From NCBI GenBank assembly GCA_030609865.1, contig JAUWSZ010000149.1:1-6605 (forward strand): a stretch of DNA of 6,605 bases, in the 5' to 3' direction. The DNA is from a bacterium. Lineage in GTDB: Bacteria; Desulfobacterota; DSWW01. The position numbers and the translations under genes were made by a program. The notes beneath the pieces were generated by a model, which saw only the letters and a list, made by a program, of their open reading frames with translations, was not told the origin of the DNA and made no database searches. Shown here one piece after another: positions 1-6,582 of this stretch (the first letter of the stretch is position 1; each line of letters begins with the position of its first letter).

Positions 1-1
1 G

Positions 2-1711
2 AAGGAGTCCAAAAAGAAGCTCGAACAGAAAAAGAAGGAACTCCAGGAACTCGGTATTGCGGATACGTCCTCTCGAGCGCAAACGCTGAAATCCGAGATC
101 AAAATCCTCGAACAGGATCTGGACCTTCTCAAAGAGAGGACGGACCTGGTATTCCAGGCCGTCAAGACGATGAAGGAACAGATCAAGACACTGACGGAGA
201 AGATCGAAAAAAACATCCAGGCCCTTGAGCGTCTCAGCGGTAAGGTTGAACCTGAACAAGGAATTGCGGCACCCCTGAGAGCGCCCCAGACGACTCCCGC
301 CAAGATGCCCACGACGCCTCTTTCGTTTGTCCCGGGCATTCCCGGAATACCCCCTGCCGCCCAGGAACCCGTTGTCGAGGGGGAAGCGCCTTCCGACGTG
401 CTCGAAACGGCAGACCAGATTCAGGCACGAAAGCAGGCGGAAAAGAAGGAACAGGAGGCGCGCGCAGCGGCGGAGGTCATCGTCGAATACGTGGACAGGA
501 AGGAGACCCTTAAAGAACAGCTTGCCCTCGAGAAGAAATCGCTGAAGACCGCCCAGGAGAGCCTTGACAACCTCAAGGGACTTCTCGCCACCCGTGAAAG
601 GTTGATGGACGAGAAAATTGCCGGGGGGGCCAAAAAGTCCGAGCTTGCGAAAATCCAGAAAGAGACCAAGTACATTCAGGCCGAGATGCAGAAGCTCAAC
701 GATGAAATCGACGAACGAAACGACCATCTTGGTGATCTCTACGACCAGTTGGAGAGGATTCGGGAAGAGCAGATCCACGTCATGGGGGAAGCGGAACGCA
801 AGCGCGCAGCAGCTGAAAAGGCCCGAAAGAAGAGCTTGTGGCTGGAAAGCCCGCTCCATCCGCGGAATGTCGCCCTGTGGACCACGACCCGGGGGCCGAG
901 GATGCTGGCCATTCTCGTCGCAACCTTCATGATCCTGCTCGTCGTACGATTCGCGCTGAAGAGGGCCTCCAGAGTGATCACGATGAGTGGAAGAGGAGAG
1001 GTCGAACAGAGAGAAAAACGCGCAACAACACTAGGATCAACCTTGACCAGCGCGGCTACGGGGATCATCGTAATCGGTGGGGTCCTCCTCTCCCTGAATG
1101 AAGCAGGCGTGGATATCAAGGCAGTGCTCGGCGGCGCCGCTGTCATCGGTCTAGCCGTCGCCTTCGGCGCCCAGAATCTGATGAGGGATTACTTCAACGG
1201 GTTCATGATCCTGATGGAGGGGCAATTCGAATTGAACGACATTGTCACGATTGGTGACGTAACCGGCGCAGTGGAACGGATGAGCATGCGGATGACGATG
1301 TTGCGCGATCTGGAGGGCCGTGCACACTTCATCCCCAACGGCCAGATCCGGCAGGTCATGAACCGGACACATGCATGGTCCCAGGCCCTCTTCAACATCG
1401 GTGTCCCCTACGAAGAGAACGTCGATCACGTGATGGAGGTGCTCATGGGCGTTGCCAGAGAGTTTTGCCGGGACCCTGAATTCGGGCCTTTCACGATCGG
1501 CGAGCCCCAGATGCTCGGCGTGGACGACCTGGGTGACGCGGCCTTTCGCGTCAAGTTCGTCATCAGGACCAAGGCGGACAAGATGTGGCCCGTCCGGCGC
1601 GAGATGCTCCGCCGGATCAAGAACAAATTCGACGAACTGGGGATCAGAATTCCGATCCCCCACCGTGTGGTTCTTCAACCCCGGGAGAACCCTGAGGAGA
1701 AGCCGCAATGA
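2..1711 (+). CDS. MscS-family mechanosensitive channel with N-terminal coiled coil (5' end outside window)
   Basis: The frame is open from base 2 and its real start lies to the left, so about 569 codons of a longer protein are visible. The product should be an inner-membrane channel that opens on membrane tension to release solutes during hypo-osmotic shock. The first ~280 codons are highly charged Lys/Glu/Gln heptad-like coiled coil, split by a Pro-rich linker (about 265-400). Three hydrophobic segments follow at about 902-960, 1043-1105 and 1121-1205. The last is the Gly/Ala-rich pore helix and runs into the family signature (GAQNLMRDYFNGF). The beta domain then holds the FIPNGQI motif, and the protein ends in the alpha/beta domain with GIRIPIPHRVV, as is usual for the family. 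The coiled coil precedes TM1 and is probably periplasmic, as in MscK-like channels; that topology is inferred. The stop overlaps the next start (ATGA), suggesting coupling to the lipoprotein gene. The family call is firm; the subfamily is not. Confidence 0.95.
   Translation, partial: KESKKKLEQKKKELQELGIADTSSRAQTLKSEIKILEQDLDLLKERTDLVFQAVKTMKEQIKTLTEKIEKNIQALERLSGKVEPEQGIAAPLRAPQTTPAKMPTTPLSFVPGIPGIPPAAQEPVVEGEAPSDVLETADQIQARKQAEKKEQEARAAAEVIVEYVDRKETLKEQLALEKKSLKTAQESLDNLKGLLATRERLMDEKIAGGAKKSELAKIQKETKYIQAEMQKLNDEIDERNDHLGDLYDQLERIREEQIHVMGEAERKRAAAEKARKKSLWLESPLHPRNVALWTTTRGPRMLAILVATFMILLVVRFALKRASRVITMSGRGEVEQREKRATTLGSTLTSAATGIIVIGGVLLSLNEAGVDIKAVLGGAAVIGLAVAFGAQNLMRDYFNGFMILMEGQFELNDIVTIGDVTGAVERMSMRMTMLRDLEGRAHFIPNGQIRQVMNRTHAWSQALFNIGVPYEENVDHVMEVLMGVAREFCRDPEFGPFTIGEPQMLGVDDLGDAAFRVKFVIRTKADKMWPVRREMLRRIKNKFDELGIRIPIPHRVVLQPRENPEEKPQ
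1694..1699 (+). promoter_or_regulatory. Shine-Dalgarno of the small lipoprotein gene
   Basis: GAGGAG lies 8 bases before the ATG at 1708, inside the last codons of the channel gene. It supports the ATG that overlaps the channel stop as the true start. Confidence 0.7.
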
Positions 1712-2124
1712 AAAAAAAGCACGTCTTCTTGAGAGCCATCGTGATCGCAGCAGCCCTGGGCATTGTGTCCGCCGGATGCGCGGCCAAACGCGCGCAGAAC
1801 GCCATGAACACGGAACGGATGCTCCATGCGGCCGGGTTCCAGGTGAAGATCGCCGACACGCCCGAGAAGCTCGAGATGCTGCAAGGGATAGCCCAGCGGA
1901 AGATCGTTCCCCATCCGCGGGACGGTAAGATGTACTACTTGTATGCAGACGCCACTTCGTGCCGATGTCTCTACATGGGCACCGCCGAGGCCTATCAGCG
2001 ATACATAGAGTTCCAGGTCCAGCAGGGGATAGCAGCGGACAACCGCAAGGCCGCGCAAGCGAATGCGGCCGCCACGACGCCGGTCAATTGGGGCGTCTGG
2101 GGCGTCTGGGGCCCCTGGTGGTAG
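1708..2124 (+). CDS. Small predicted lipoprotein with Trp-rich C-terminus, function unknown
   Basis: This 138-residue protein is probably secreted and lipidated. It has a basic start (MKKKH), a hydrophobic stretch at about residues 6-20 and a lipobox-like VSAGC with the Cys at 24. Ser at -3 is not the preferred residue, so lipidation is likely but not certain. The mature part is short. It contains a TPEKLEML helix-like segment around 51-58, a DGKMYYLYAD strand-like segment at 72-81, and a Cys-x-Cys pair (C85, C87) followed by LYMG. A Gln/Ala-rich helix comes next, then a tail of repeated Trp-Gly-Val ending in PWW. I do not recognise a characterised family. The gene follows the mechanosensitive channel with a 4-base overlap and its own Shine-Dalgarno, so the two proteins are probably made together. 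A role beside the channel is only inference. The gene converges on the acyltransferase gene 21 bases downstream. Confidence 0.85.
   Translation: MKKKHVFLRAIVIAAALGIVSAGCAAKRAQNAMNTERMLHAAGFQVKIADTPEKLEMLQGIAQRKIVPHPRDGKMYYLYADATSCRCLYMGTAEAYQRYIEFQVQQGIAADNRKAAQANAAATTPVNWGVWGVWGPWW
2092..2109 (+). repeat. Two tandem 9-base units encoding Gly-Val-Trp
   Basis: GGCGTCTGG occurs twice in direct succession at the end of the lipoprotein gene, giving a WGVWGVWG stretch. Units this short can expand or contract by slippage without breaking the frame. Confidence 0.8.
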
Positions 2125-2145
2125 AAGGAAGGTAACGTATGCGGG

Positions 2146-3189
2146 CTAAGGCCGCTCCTTCTTCTTGCCCAGGATCGAAGTCGTGTAGTCCTCTCTTCTC
2201 CTTGCATCTTTGATACAATCAGGCCGCATGAGCGCAAGCAACCCCCAACCCCACCAGAACTCCGGATACCGGCGAATCGCTTTCTCCAACTCCGAGACGA
2301 CCGTTTGCTGGTCTTCCGCCAGCTTGCCACTGAAGGTCAATTCCGGAGTGATGATCAAGGTCTGCTTCTCCCACTCCTTTGGATCCCTGATGATGTACCC
2401 CACGTGCATGGCTGCTTCCGTCAGGTACTTCACCAGGATCAGGCCCCATGGCAAGAGAACCTCCTGCCCGAGGAACTTGACGGGTCGCAAATCCCGCATC
2501 TCCGGAAGGGCGATGTCGAAAAGGATGAACAAGATCTTGTTGTCACGCAACACGCCTTCCAGCGCGCCTTTCGGGTGACGTCCTGCCGCAAGGAATTGCG
2601 CGCCCGATTTCCATTGCCCCAGCCAGATGAGATACCGGTGATGGAGTTTCATGAAGAGGTTGACCTTCCTCAAATCGCCGGGCCAAACCCCATAACCCAC
2701 CGTAGGGAATTGTTTTCCCAGGATCCCAAGGGGGATAAAATAGTGATTGAAGTGCATCGAACACAGAATGACGCCTTTTCCTTTCTTCCGGGACGCCTCG
2801 AGATGTTCCGTTCCCTCGAGCTTGACGAACTTGTCTGTCCACGTCTTGATCCTGTATTTCATCAACAGATAGCTGTCGTACAGGAAGGTAGCCTGCATCT
2901 GAAAGGCACGGCGGGCGATCTCTTTCCTCTCTTCTTCGGTTCGCTCGGGCAAGCAGTCTCGAAGCTCTCTGATCATGTCTTCCCGCAGTTGGTGCATCCT
3001 CCCGAAGTTGAGGTCTCCCTGCCAGCGTGCAACCCTGTATCCCCACCGGCGTGGCAGGAGACAGACGATGGGGTAAAAGAAGAGAATAAGAAAGCCCTGA
3101 AGGACCGTCTTGACAAATCTCTTGATCTTTGCCCGTACCTGCCTCAGCATCCTTGTCTTCATCATTTCCATTGCCTGATCTCTTCGCAA
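2146..3189 (-). CDS. LpxL/HtrB-like lysophospholipid acyltransferase family protein
   Basis: The 347-codon product resembles the lipid A late acyltransferases and related enzymes that move an acyl chain onto a lipid at the inner membrane. An N-terminal hydrophobic anchor (about residues 28-45) is followed by LPRRWGYRVA, matching the LpxL start region. KLEGTEHLEA precedes a strand carrying the expected catalytic histidine (SMHFNHYF, H146). Later parts fit the fold: FDIAL, then KFLGQEVLLPWG near the usual FFG region, and PEFWWGWG near the C-terminus. The normal H-x4-D/E motif is not met, because F151 stands at the acid position after H146 and L154 after H149. Activity or substrate may therefore differ. 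The longest reading starts at TTG (3189). ATGs at 3171 and 3165 are equally plausible, the latter with an AGG 8 bases upstream. The gene lies 42 bases after the alkylsulfatase-like gene on the same strand and is probably co-transcribed. Length and layout fit the family; the acyl donor and acceptor are unknown. Confidence 0.85.
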   Translation of the reverse strand: MRRDQAMEMMKTRMLRQVRAKIKRFVKTVLQGFLILFFYPIVCLLPRRWGYRVARWQGDLNFGRMHQLREDMIRELRDCLPERTEEERKEIARRAFQMQATFLYDSYLLMKYRIKTWTDKFVKLEGTEHLEASRKKGKGVILCSMHFNHYFIPLGILGKQFPTVGYGVWPGDLRKVNLFMKLHHRYLIWLGQWKSGAQFLAAGRHPKGALEGVLRDNKILFILFDIALPEMRDLRPVKFLGQEVLLPWGLILVKYLTEAAMHVGYIIRDPKEWEKQTLIITPELTFSGKLAEDQQTVVSELEKAIRRYPEFWWGWGLLALMRPDCIKDARRREDYTTSILGKKKERP

Positions 3190-3231
3190 CCCGAGGGGAT
3201 TACCCAGGGGAAAGCACTGCCCGACTCATCC

Positions 3232-4992
3232 TCATGCTGAAGTGTCGAAGCGCCCGAGAAACTTCAACGCATCGATCCAACTCCCTTCCGCGGTGACCTT
3301 GCCCTTGGCCCAGAGCCCGGCAGGTCGCACCATCTTGAAGATCATCTTGCGGAAATCCAGGGAATCGAAGGTCAGCACCGCCACCGGATCCGGGGTGCCG
3401 GGCAGCGGATCGCCCTCCACGACCTCGGCAATGCCGCGCCGTACCGTAATCGTGAAGCGCTTGTCCTCGTCCGGGAAGACGAACTCCATGGATTCGTGAA
3501 CGTCCATGGCCTTCTCCGGGATCAGCTTGGAACCGAGGATAAAGAAGATGTTCTCCAAGGGAATCCGGGCCACGAGGCCTTCGGGAGGAACGACCCGGTC
3601 CGTTTGCGAATGACCCCTCCTGAGTTCCACAGCGGTCTGGAGCAGGTAGGCCCGCCCGTTCGTGTTGTAGATTCCTTCTGCCAGGCTTTCGTAGCAAACG
3701 GCAAGCTTTTCGGTAAGCCGACTCGCGGCTGCCCCTCGGGCCAGACCGCTGTCTTCCACCTTGGCCAGGAGGTGAATCGACCACTGAAAATCTCCCTGCT
3801 CAACGGCCTTGTCCGCCAGGCTCATGACCTTGTCGACACCTCCGAGGAGTTCCACCTCCCGTGCGGCCACATCCTGCTGAGGCAGGGGATAGAGCTTGTC
3901 TGCCCTTCCGTCGAACCAGCCCAGGTTGTTCGTGTAGATCGCCCTCACCGACCAGTCCACCTGGCCGTAGAACTCCTTGTTGTAGTGCTTGTCCGCCAGG
4001 TGCTTCGGGAGCTTGATGGTCTCTGCCAGGGTATCCACGTCCAGCCCCTTGTTGGCCCCTCGCACGACTTCGTCACGGACCCATTGGATGGAATCGCGGT
4101 AGTTGGTCAGGATCTCGGCGATCTTCTCTTTGCCGTGGATCGGTCGGGTGTGGTTGGGAACGAGATGGGCCGGGTCTCGGCGACGCATTTTGTCCACGCT
4201 CTCGATCCACTCGTCCACCGGTCTCGGGCTGGTGCCGCGCAGCGTGTAGAGATTTGGGAAAGACCAGTAGAAGTTGTCTCCGGCGATCAGCGTTTCATCC
4301 TCCGGGATCCAGACAAAGAGCTGGTCGTGCGTCTCCCCGTGGGCCTCGACGAGTTCGATGGCGAGGCCGCCGATCGTCAGAACCTTCTGCCCTGAGAAGG
4401 TTTCGGTGGGCAACAGCATGCCCGACTCGCCCATCAGGTCGAAGTCGGGCCGAGGCCCGAGTGCGCTGCACGGTACCTTGCTCGAGGGAACATCCCGTCC
4501 GAATTGACGCGCACCGCGAATCGTTTCAATGGGCAGATACAGGGCATACTGCTTGAGCAGGTGGCCCGGCAGCACCGCCGTGGCCCAGATCGGCGCACCT
4601 TCCTCTGCCCAGACCGTGGCCCCGCCCACGTGGTCGATGTGGCTGTGAGTGAAGATGATGGCCTTGACCGGCCCTTTCGGCGCCTCCACCTCGAGGGCCG
4701 CCTTGATCTCCCTCGCCTTGGCCGGGCTGATCGCCGTATCGACGATCACGTTGCCCTCCGGCGTATGAATCAGGACCGTGCTCGCCAGGTCGTACCCGAT
4801 GGCCGCCCAGACGTGTTCGGAGATCTGCTCCACCCTTGGAGGTCCCACCACGTCTCGACAATGCTTCTCGAGAAGCTCAGGCGTTGCTATAGACGCGCCC
4901 TCCTCCACGACCTGCGGGCGTTCACAAGCACCAAGGGATAGACCCGCTACCACAAGTCCAGCCAGCAAAACAAACACATACTGTCCTCGCAT
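3232..4992 (-). CDS. Alkylsulfatase-like metallo-beta-lactamase-fold lipoprotein (SdsA/YjcS type)
   Basis: The 586-residue protein has the three-part layout of SdsA1-type alkylsulfatases, which cleave sulfate from alkyl sulfates such as dodecyl sulfate using two zinc ions. A signal peptide ends in a good lipobox (LGAC, Cys23) with Glu at +2, so it is probably an outer-membrane lipoprotein facing the periplasm. The metallo-beta-lactamase domain (about 50-300) carries THSHIDHVGG (H116, H118, D120, H121), then E220, D239 and H281 at family-like spacing, plus NLYTLRG. The dimerisation domain (about 314-455) holds YGQVDWSVRAIY, LGWFDG and REVELLGGVDKV. An SCP2-like C-terminal domain fills about 465-586. 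From memory, the family has Glu in AEN where this protein has Asp239 in GDN, so metal geometry or substrate may differ. The start at 4992 is chosen for its strong ribosome site and lipoprotein signal; the frame stays open to 5277, but that part overlaps the toxin gene. Substrate remains unproven. Confidence 0.92.
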   Translation of the reverse strand: MRGQYVFVLLAGLVVAGLSLGACERPQVVEEGASIATPELLEKHCRDVVGPPRVEQISEHVWAAIGYDLASTVLIHTPEGNVIVDTAISPAKAREIKAALEVEAPKGPVKAIIFTHSHIDHVGGATVWAEEGAPIWATAVLPGHLLKQYALYLPIETIRGARQFGRDVPSSKVPCSALGPRPDFDLMGESGMLLPTETFSGQKVLTIGGLAIELVEAHGETHDQLFVWIPEDETLIAGDNFYWSFPNLYTLRGTSPRPVDEWIESVDKMRRRDPAHLVPNHTRPIHGKEKIAEILTNYRDSIQWVRDEVVRGANKGLDVDTLAETIKLPKHLADKHYNKEFYGQVDWSVRAIYTNNLGWFDGRADKLYPLPQQDVAAREVELLGGVDKVMSLADKAVEQGDFQWSIHLLAKVEDSGLARGAAASRLTEKLAVCYESLAEGIYNTNGRAYLLQTAVELRRGHSQTDRVVPPEGLVARIPLENIFFILGSKLIPEKAMDVHESMEFVFPDEDKRFTITVRRGIAEVVEGDPLPGTPDPVAVLTFDSLDFRKMIFKMVRPAGLWAKGKVTAEGSWIDALKFLGRFDTSA

Positions 4993-4995
4993 TTT

Positions 4996-5004
4996 CCTCC
5001 TCCC
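4996..5004 (-). promoter_or_regulatory. Strong Shine-Dalgarno that fixes the start of the alkylsulfatase-like gene
   Basis: Read on the minus strand the site is GGGAGGAGG, followed by three bases and ATG at 4992. Its GGGAGG part is 6 bases from the start. It favours this ATG over the earlier in-frame start at 5277, and the residues just after it form a lipoprotein signal peptide. Confidence 0.8.
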
Positions 5005-5035
5005 TTCTTCGCAGATGATCGACGGGGAGCCCGGT

Positions 5036-5707
5036 TCATGGCTTTGAAAGCATGGAGGTGAGCTTCTCTTCGAGGTAACTGAACCTGTGCGCGGCATAGT
5101 AATCCCGGATATTGCTCTCCAGGATCGAGCCCAGCTTGACCTTGAAATCTCTGTCTTTGAAACGGGCCAACTTTCTCTGAAAAGTGATGGATTGCTTGCC
5201 GACCAGGAGAGGCAGCTCGATCCCCCTCCGAAGCAGAAACTCGATGTCAAAGCAGTCCCTGATCTCTCCACGGTCAAGAAACGCCTCTATCTTGTTCTTC
5301 ATTGTCTGATCCAGGGTGTGGGCCCTAACGACCACCTGCCTCGTGCTGAGCCTGGAGAAGGCGATTTTTTCCTGATAATCGCAGTCCTTCCTCTCCCTTC
5401 GTATTTCGATCTTCAGCCTCTTTGGGTAGGAGGCAGACCGCAGTTCAAAGAGGAGCGTGTAGTGCTTCATCTGTGAATCGGTGATCTCATAGTCTTTCTC
5501 GAAGGCCCTTCGCATTCTGTGGAAGTAGTCCTTCTGCGATGTCCTTTTTACAAACCAAAAATCGAGATCGACAGAATACCGGTTCAGCTCATGACAGAGC
5601 CGGAGCATGGTCCCGCCACCGAAGACAAGAGGTTCGAGCACCTTTGCACTCTTCATCTTGTCCAGGACTTCGATCTGGAATACTTCATGCTGTCTAGAGG
5701 TATCCAT
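5036..5707 (-). CDS. abiEii: AbiEii-family nucleotidyltransferase (toxin of the AbiE system)
   Basis: The 223-residue cytoplasmic protein belongs to the AbiEii/AbiGii group, nucleotidyltransferase-fold toxins that halt growth; some relatives modify tRNA, but the target of this one cannot be read here. The active-site signature is intact: GGGTMLRL at residues 30-37, followed by R43-Y-S-V-D47-L-D49-F with the two metal-binding aspartates. The third acid is probably E101 in KIEIR. The later family block is present as K139-IEAFLDRGEIRD with D151 and D154. The start at 5707 lies 14 bases inside the 3' end of the antitoxin gene, so translation is probably coupled; GGA sits only 2 bases from the ATG. 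Length is a little short of some family members, but no domain looks missing. The partner directly upstream is AbiEi-like, the normal gene order. No frameshift or stop disrupts the gene, so it should be functional. Confidence 0.93.
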   Translation of the reverse strand: MDTSRQHEVFQIEVLDKMKSAKVLEPLVFGGGTMLRLCHELNRYSVDLDFWFVKRTSQKDYFHRMRRAFEKDYEITDSQMKHYTLLFELRSASYPKRLKIEIRRERKDCDYQEKIAFSRLSTRQVVVRAHTLDQTMKNKIEAFLDRGEIRDCFDIEFLLRRGIELPLLVGKQSITFQRKLARFKDRDFKVKLGSILESNIRDYYAAHRFSYLEEKLTSMLSKP

Positions 5708-6278
5708 GTTCCTTTAACATGCTCTGTGTTCTCAAGGGGAATTCTCTGCTCAGGCGTTTGATTCTGCCCCTGTCGAGTCTCGCGACGTCCAGAGATGAGA
5801 TGTCGAGGGAATAACGGCCGTAAGACATGAGGTAAAAAGAGTCGAGGAGAGCTTTCTCTGGGGTCGCTATGAAGAACCCTTTCTCTTTCTTGAACCCTGA
5901 ATACAGCGTGCCTGTGACCTTGGTATACCGAAAGACAGTGTCGTCCAAATCGATTTGTTTTGTCCTTTTGAGAGCCACCGATTCGAAAAAGTCCCTCTGC
6001 ACCTGGGTCGTTATCTCGTAGTAGTCCAGAGCGGTCATCAGGGACAAGTAGGAAGGCACTTGCCCCAGATTCGCGATCAAGAACTTCTGTTCTCTTCCTG
6101 CCGCGTTCCACGTCTGCCGAAGCACATACATATTCCTCTTCACGCGGACCAGCAGTCCCTGCTTGACATAACGGCTGGCAGTCACCTTGGCCGAGGCCGC
6201 ACTGATTCCAAGAACCCTTGCGATGTCCTCGTAGCCAAAGTAAAGCTTTCGTATTTTATCCAGTTCAACCGATTTCAT
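5694..6278 (-). CDS. abiEi: AbiEi-family winged-helix regulator (antitoxin of the AbiE system)
   Basis: The 194-residue protein matches AbiEi antitoxins, which repress their own promoter and counteract the AbiEii toxin, classed as type IV because the two need not bind each other. Residues 1-53 form a winged helix: YEDIARVLGIS, a recognition helix around SAASAKVTASRYVKQG, and a wing ending in RNMYVL. The C-terminal part has the family features PSYLSLMTALDYYEI, then ATPEKALLDSFYLMSYGRYSLD. It is the first gene of the minus-strand cluster, overlaps the toxin gene by 14 bases, and has a promoter and perfect inverted repeat just upstream. I see no purine-rich ribosome site ahead of the ATG at 6278 (only a TCCTG), so its translation may be weak or use a short leader. 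The family call is firm; antitoxicity and autorepression are inferred from relatives. Confidence 0.93.
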   Translation of the reverse strand: MKSVELDKIRKLYFGYEDIARVLGISAASAKVTASRYVKQGLLVRVKRNMYVLRQTWNAAGREQKFLIANLGQVPSYLSLMTALDYYEITTQVQRDFFESVALKRTKQIDLDDTVFRYTKVTGTLYSGFKKEKGFFIATPEKALLDSFYLMSYGRYSLDISSLDVARLDRGRIKRLSREFPLRTQSMLKEHGYL

Positions 6279-6289
6279 CAGGACTAGTA

Positions 6290-6309
6290 AATTAACATTT
6301 GTGTTAATT
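6290..6309 (-). promoter_or_regulatory. Perfect inverted repeat, candidate AbiEi operator
   Basis: The arms AATTAACA (6290-6297) and TGTTAATT (6302-6309) are exact reverse complements around a TTTG spacer. The repeat begins 12 bases ahead of the abiEi start codon and reaches into the TA-rich -10 region. A repressor bound here would block transcription. AbiEi proteins are known to bind inverted repeats in their own promoters; that this one does so here is inference. Confidence 0.55.
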
Positions 6310-6549
6310 ATATATACCTGACAATGGCCTACGTGTCAACAAGAAAATGTCCTGTTCGGCCCCCCTATTTCCCCCGTCGCATTGCCACTCGTCCTTGACC
6401 AGGCTGGCGTATTGGAGGGCTCGGACGATCGGATCCAGCGCGGAAGACTCCTCGTCAATCAGGCCTATGACCAGCATGGGACTGCAGAACACACAGACCT
6501 TGGGCGTAATCTTGGATGGATATATGCATCGTGGGAGGGGAGGAGGCAT
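6304..6549 (-). CDS. Weak 81-codon reading frame, possible gene remnant
   Basis: The frame runs from an ATG at 6549 to a TAA at 6304 inside the abiE operator. The middle part (about 6420-6490) looks coding: in a sample of about 42 codons some three quarters end in G or C, and the segment MLVIGLIDEESSALDPIVRAL reads like a folded protein piece. Cysteines occur at residues 8, 19, 22 and 57. There is no ribosome site before the ATG, the first 16 residues are Pro-rich and unlikely, and the 3' end is the abiE -35/-10 region. I do not recognise the product. It may be a decayed fragment of a longer gene or a chance frame. Confidence 0.2.
   Translation of the reverse strand: MPPPLPRCIYPSKITPKVCVFCSPMLVIGLIDEESSALDPIVRALQYASLVKDEWQCDGGNRGAEQDIFLLTRRPLSGIYN
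6307..6339 (-). promoter_or_regulatory. Candidate promoter of the abiE operon
   Basis: On the minus strand, TTGACA (6339-6334) is a perfect -35 box. It is followed after 17 bases by TATATA (6316-6311). A better -10 match, TATAAT (6312-6307), sits in the same TA run but at 21 bases. Transcription would begin near 6304, leaving a leader of roughly 25 bases before abiEi. The promoter could serve all four minus-strand genes down to 2146. Confidence 0.5.
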
Positions 6550-6582
6550 TGGATGCTACATGTTTGGGTCGGTCTGTTGACA
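6334..6582. other. Unassigned right-end region bounded by short inverted repeats
   Basis: TGTCAACA at 6334-6341 reappears inverted as TGTTGACA at 6575-6582. Just outside each copy lies a TATATACC in matching orientation (6311-6318, and its complement at 6590-6597), but at different distances. Such ends could mark a short remnant of a mobile element, though no target duplication or transposase is visible. The rest of the stretch to 6605 shows nothing else I can support. Confidence 0.2.

Noticed and set aside
2124..2161. Possible shared terminator between the converging lipoprotein and acyltransferase genes
   Set aside because: GAAGGA/TCCTTC and GCGG/CCGC can pair, but the outer left arm is separated from the inner one by 11 unpaired bases, the inner stem is only 4 bp and there is no proper U-tract.
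2305..3240. Long plus-strand open frame (311 codons) opposite the acyltransferase gene
   Set aside because: It is an antisense shadow. The minus-strand frame shows family motifs throughout, while this frame has no recognisable domain or signal.
3496..4395. Plus-strand open frame (299 codons) opposite the alkylsulfatase-like gene
   Set aside because: It lies wholly antisense to a well-supported enzyme gene with intact metal motifs; its length follows from GC-rich codon bias on the other strand.
4993..5277. A 95-codon N-terminal extension of the alkylsulfatase-like gene, open in frame up to an earlier start at 5277
   Set aside because: It overlaps the intact toxin gene in another frame, has no family similarity, and would bury the clear lipoprotein signal peptide and the strong ribosome site before 4992.
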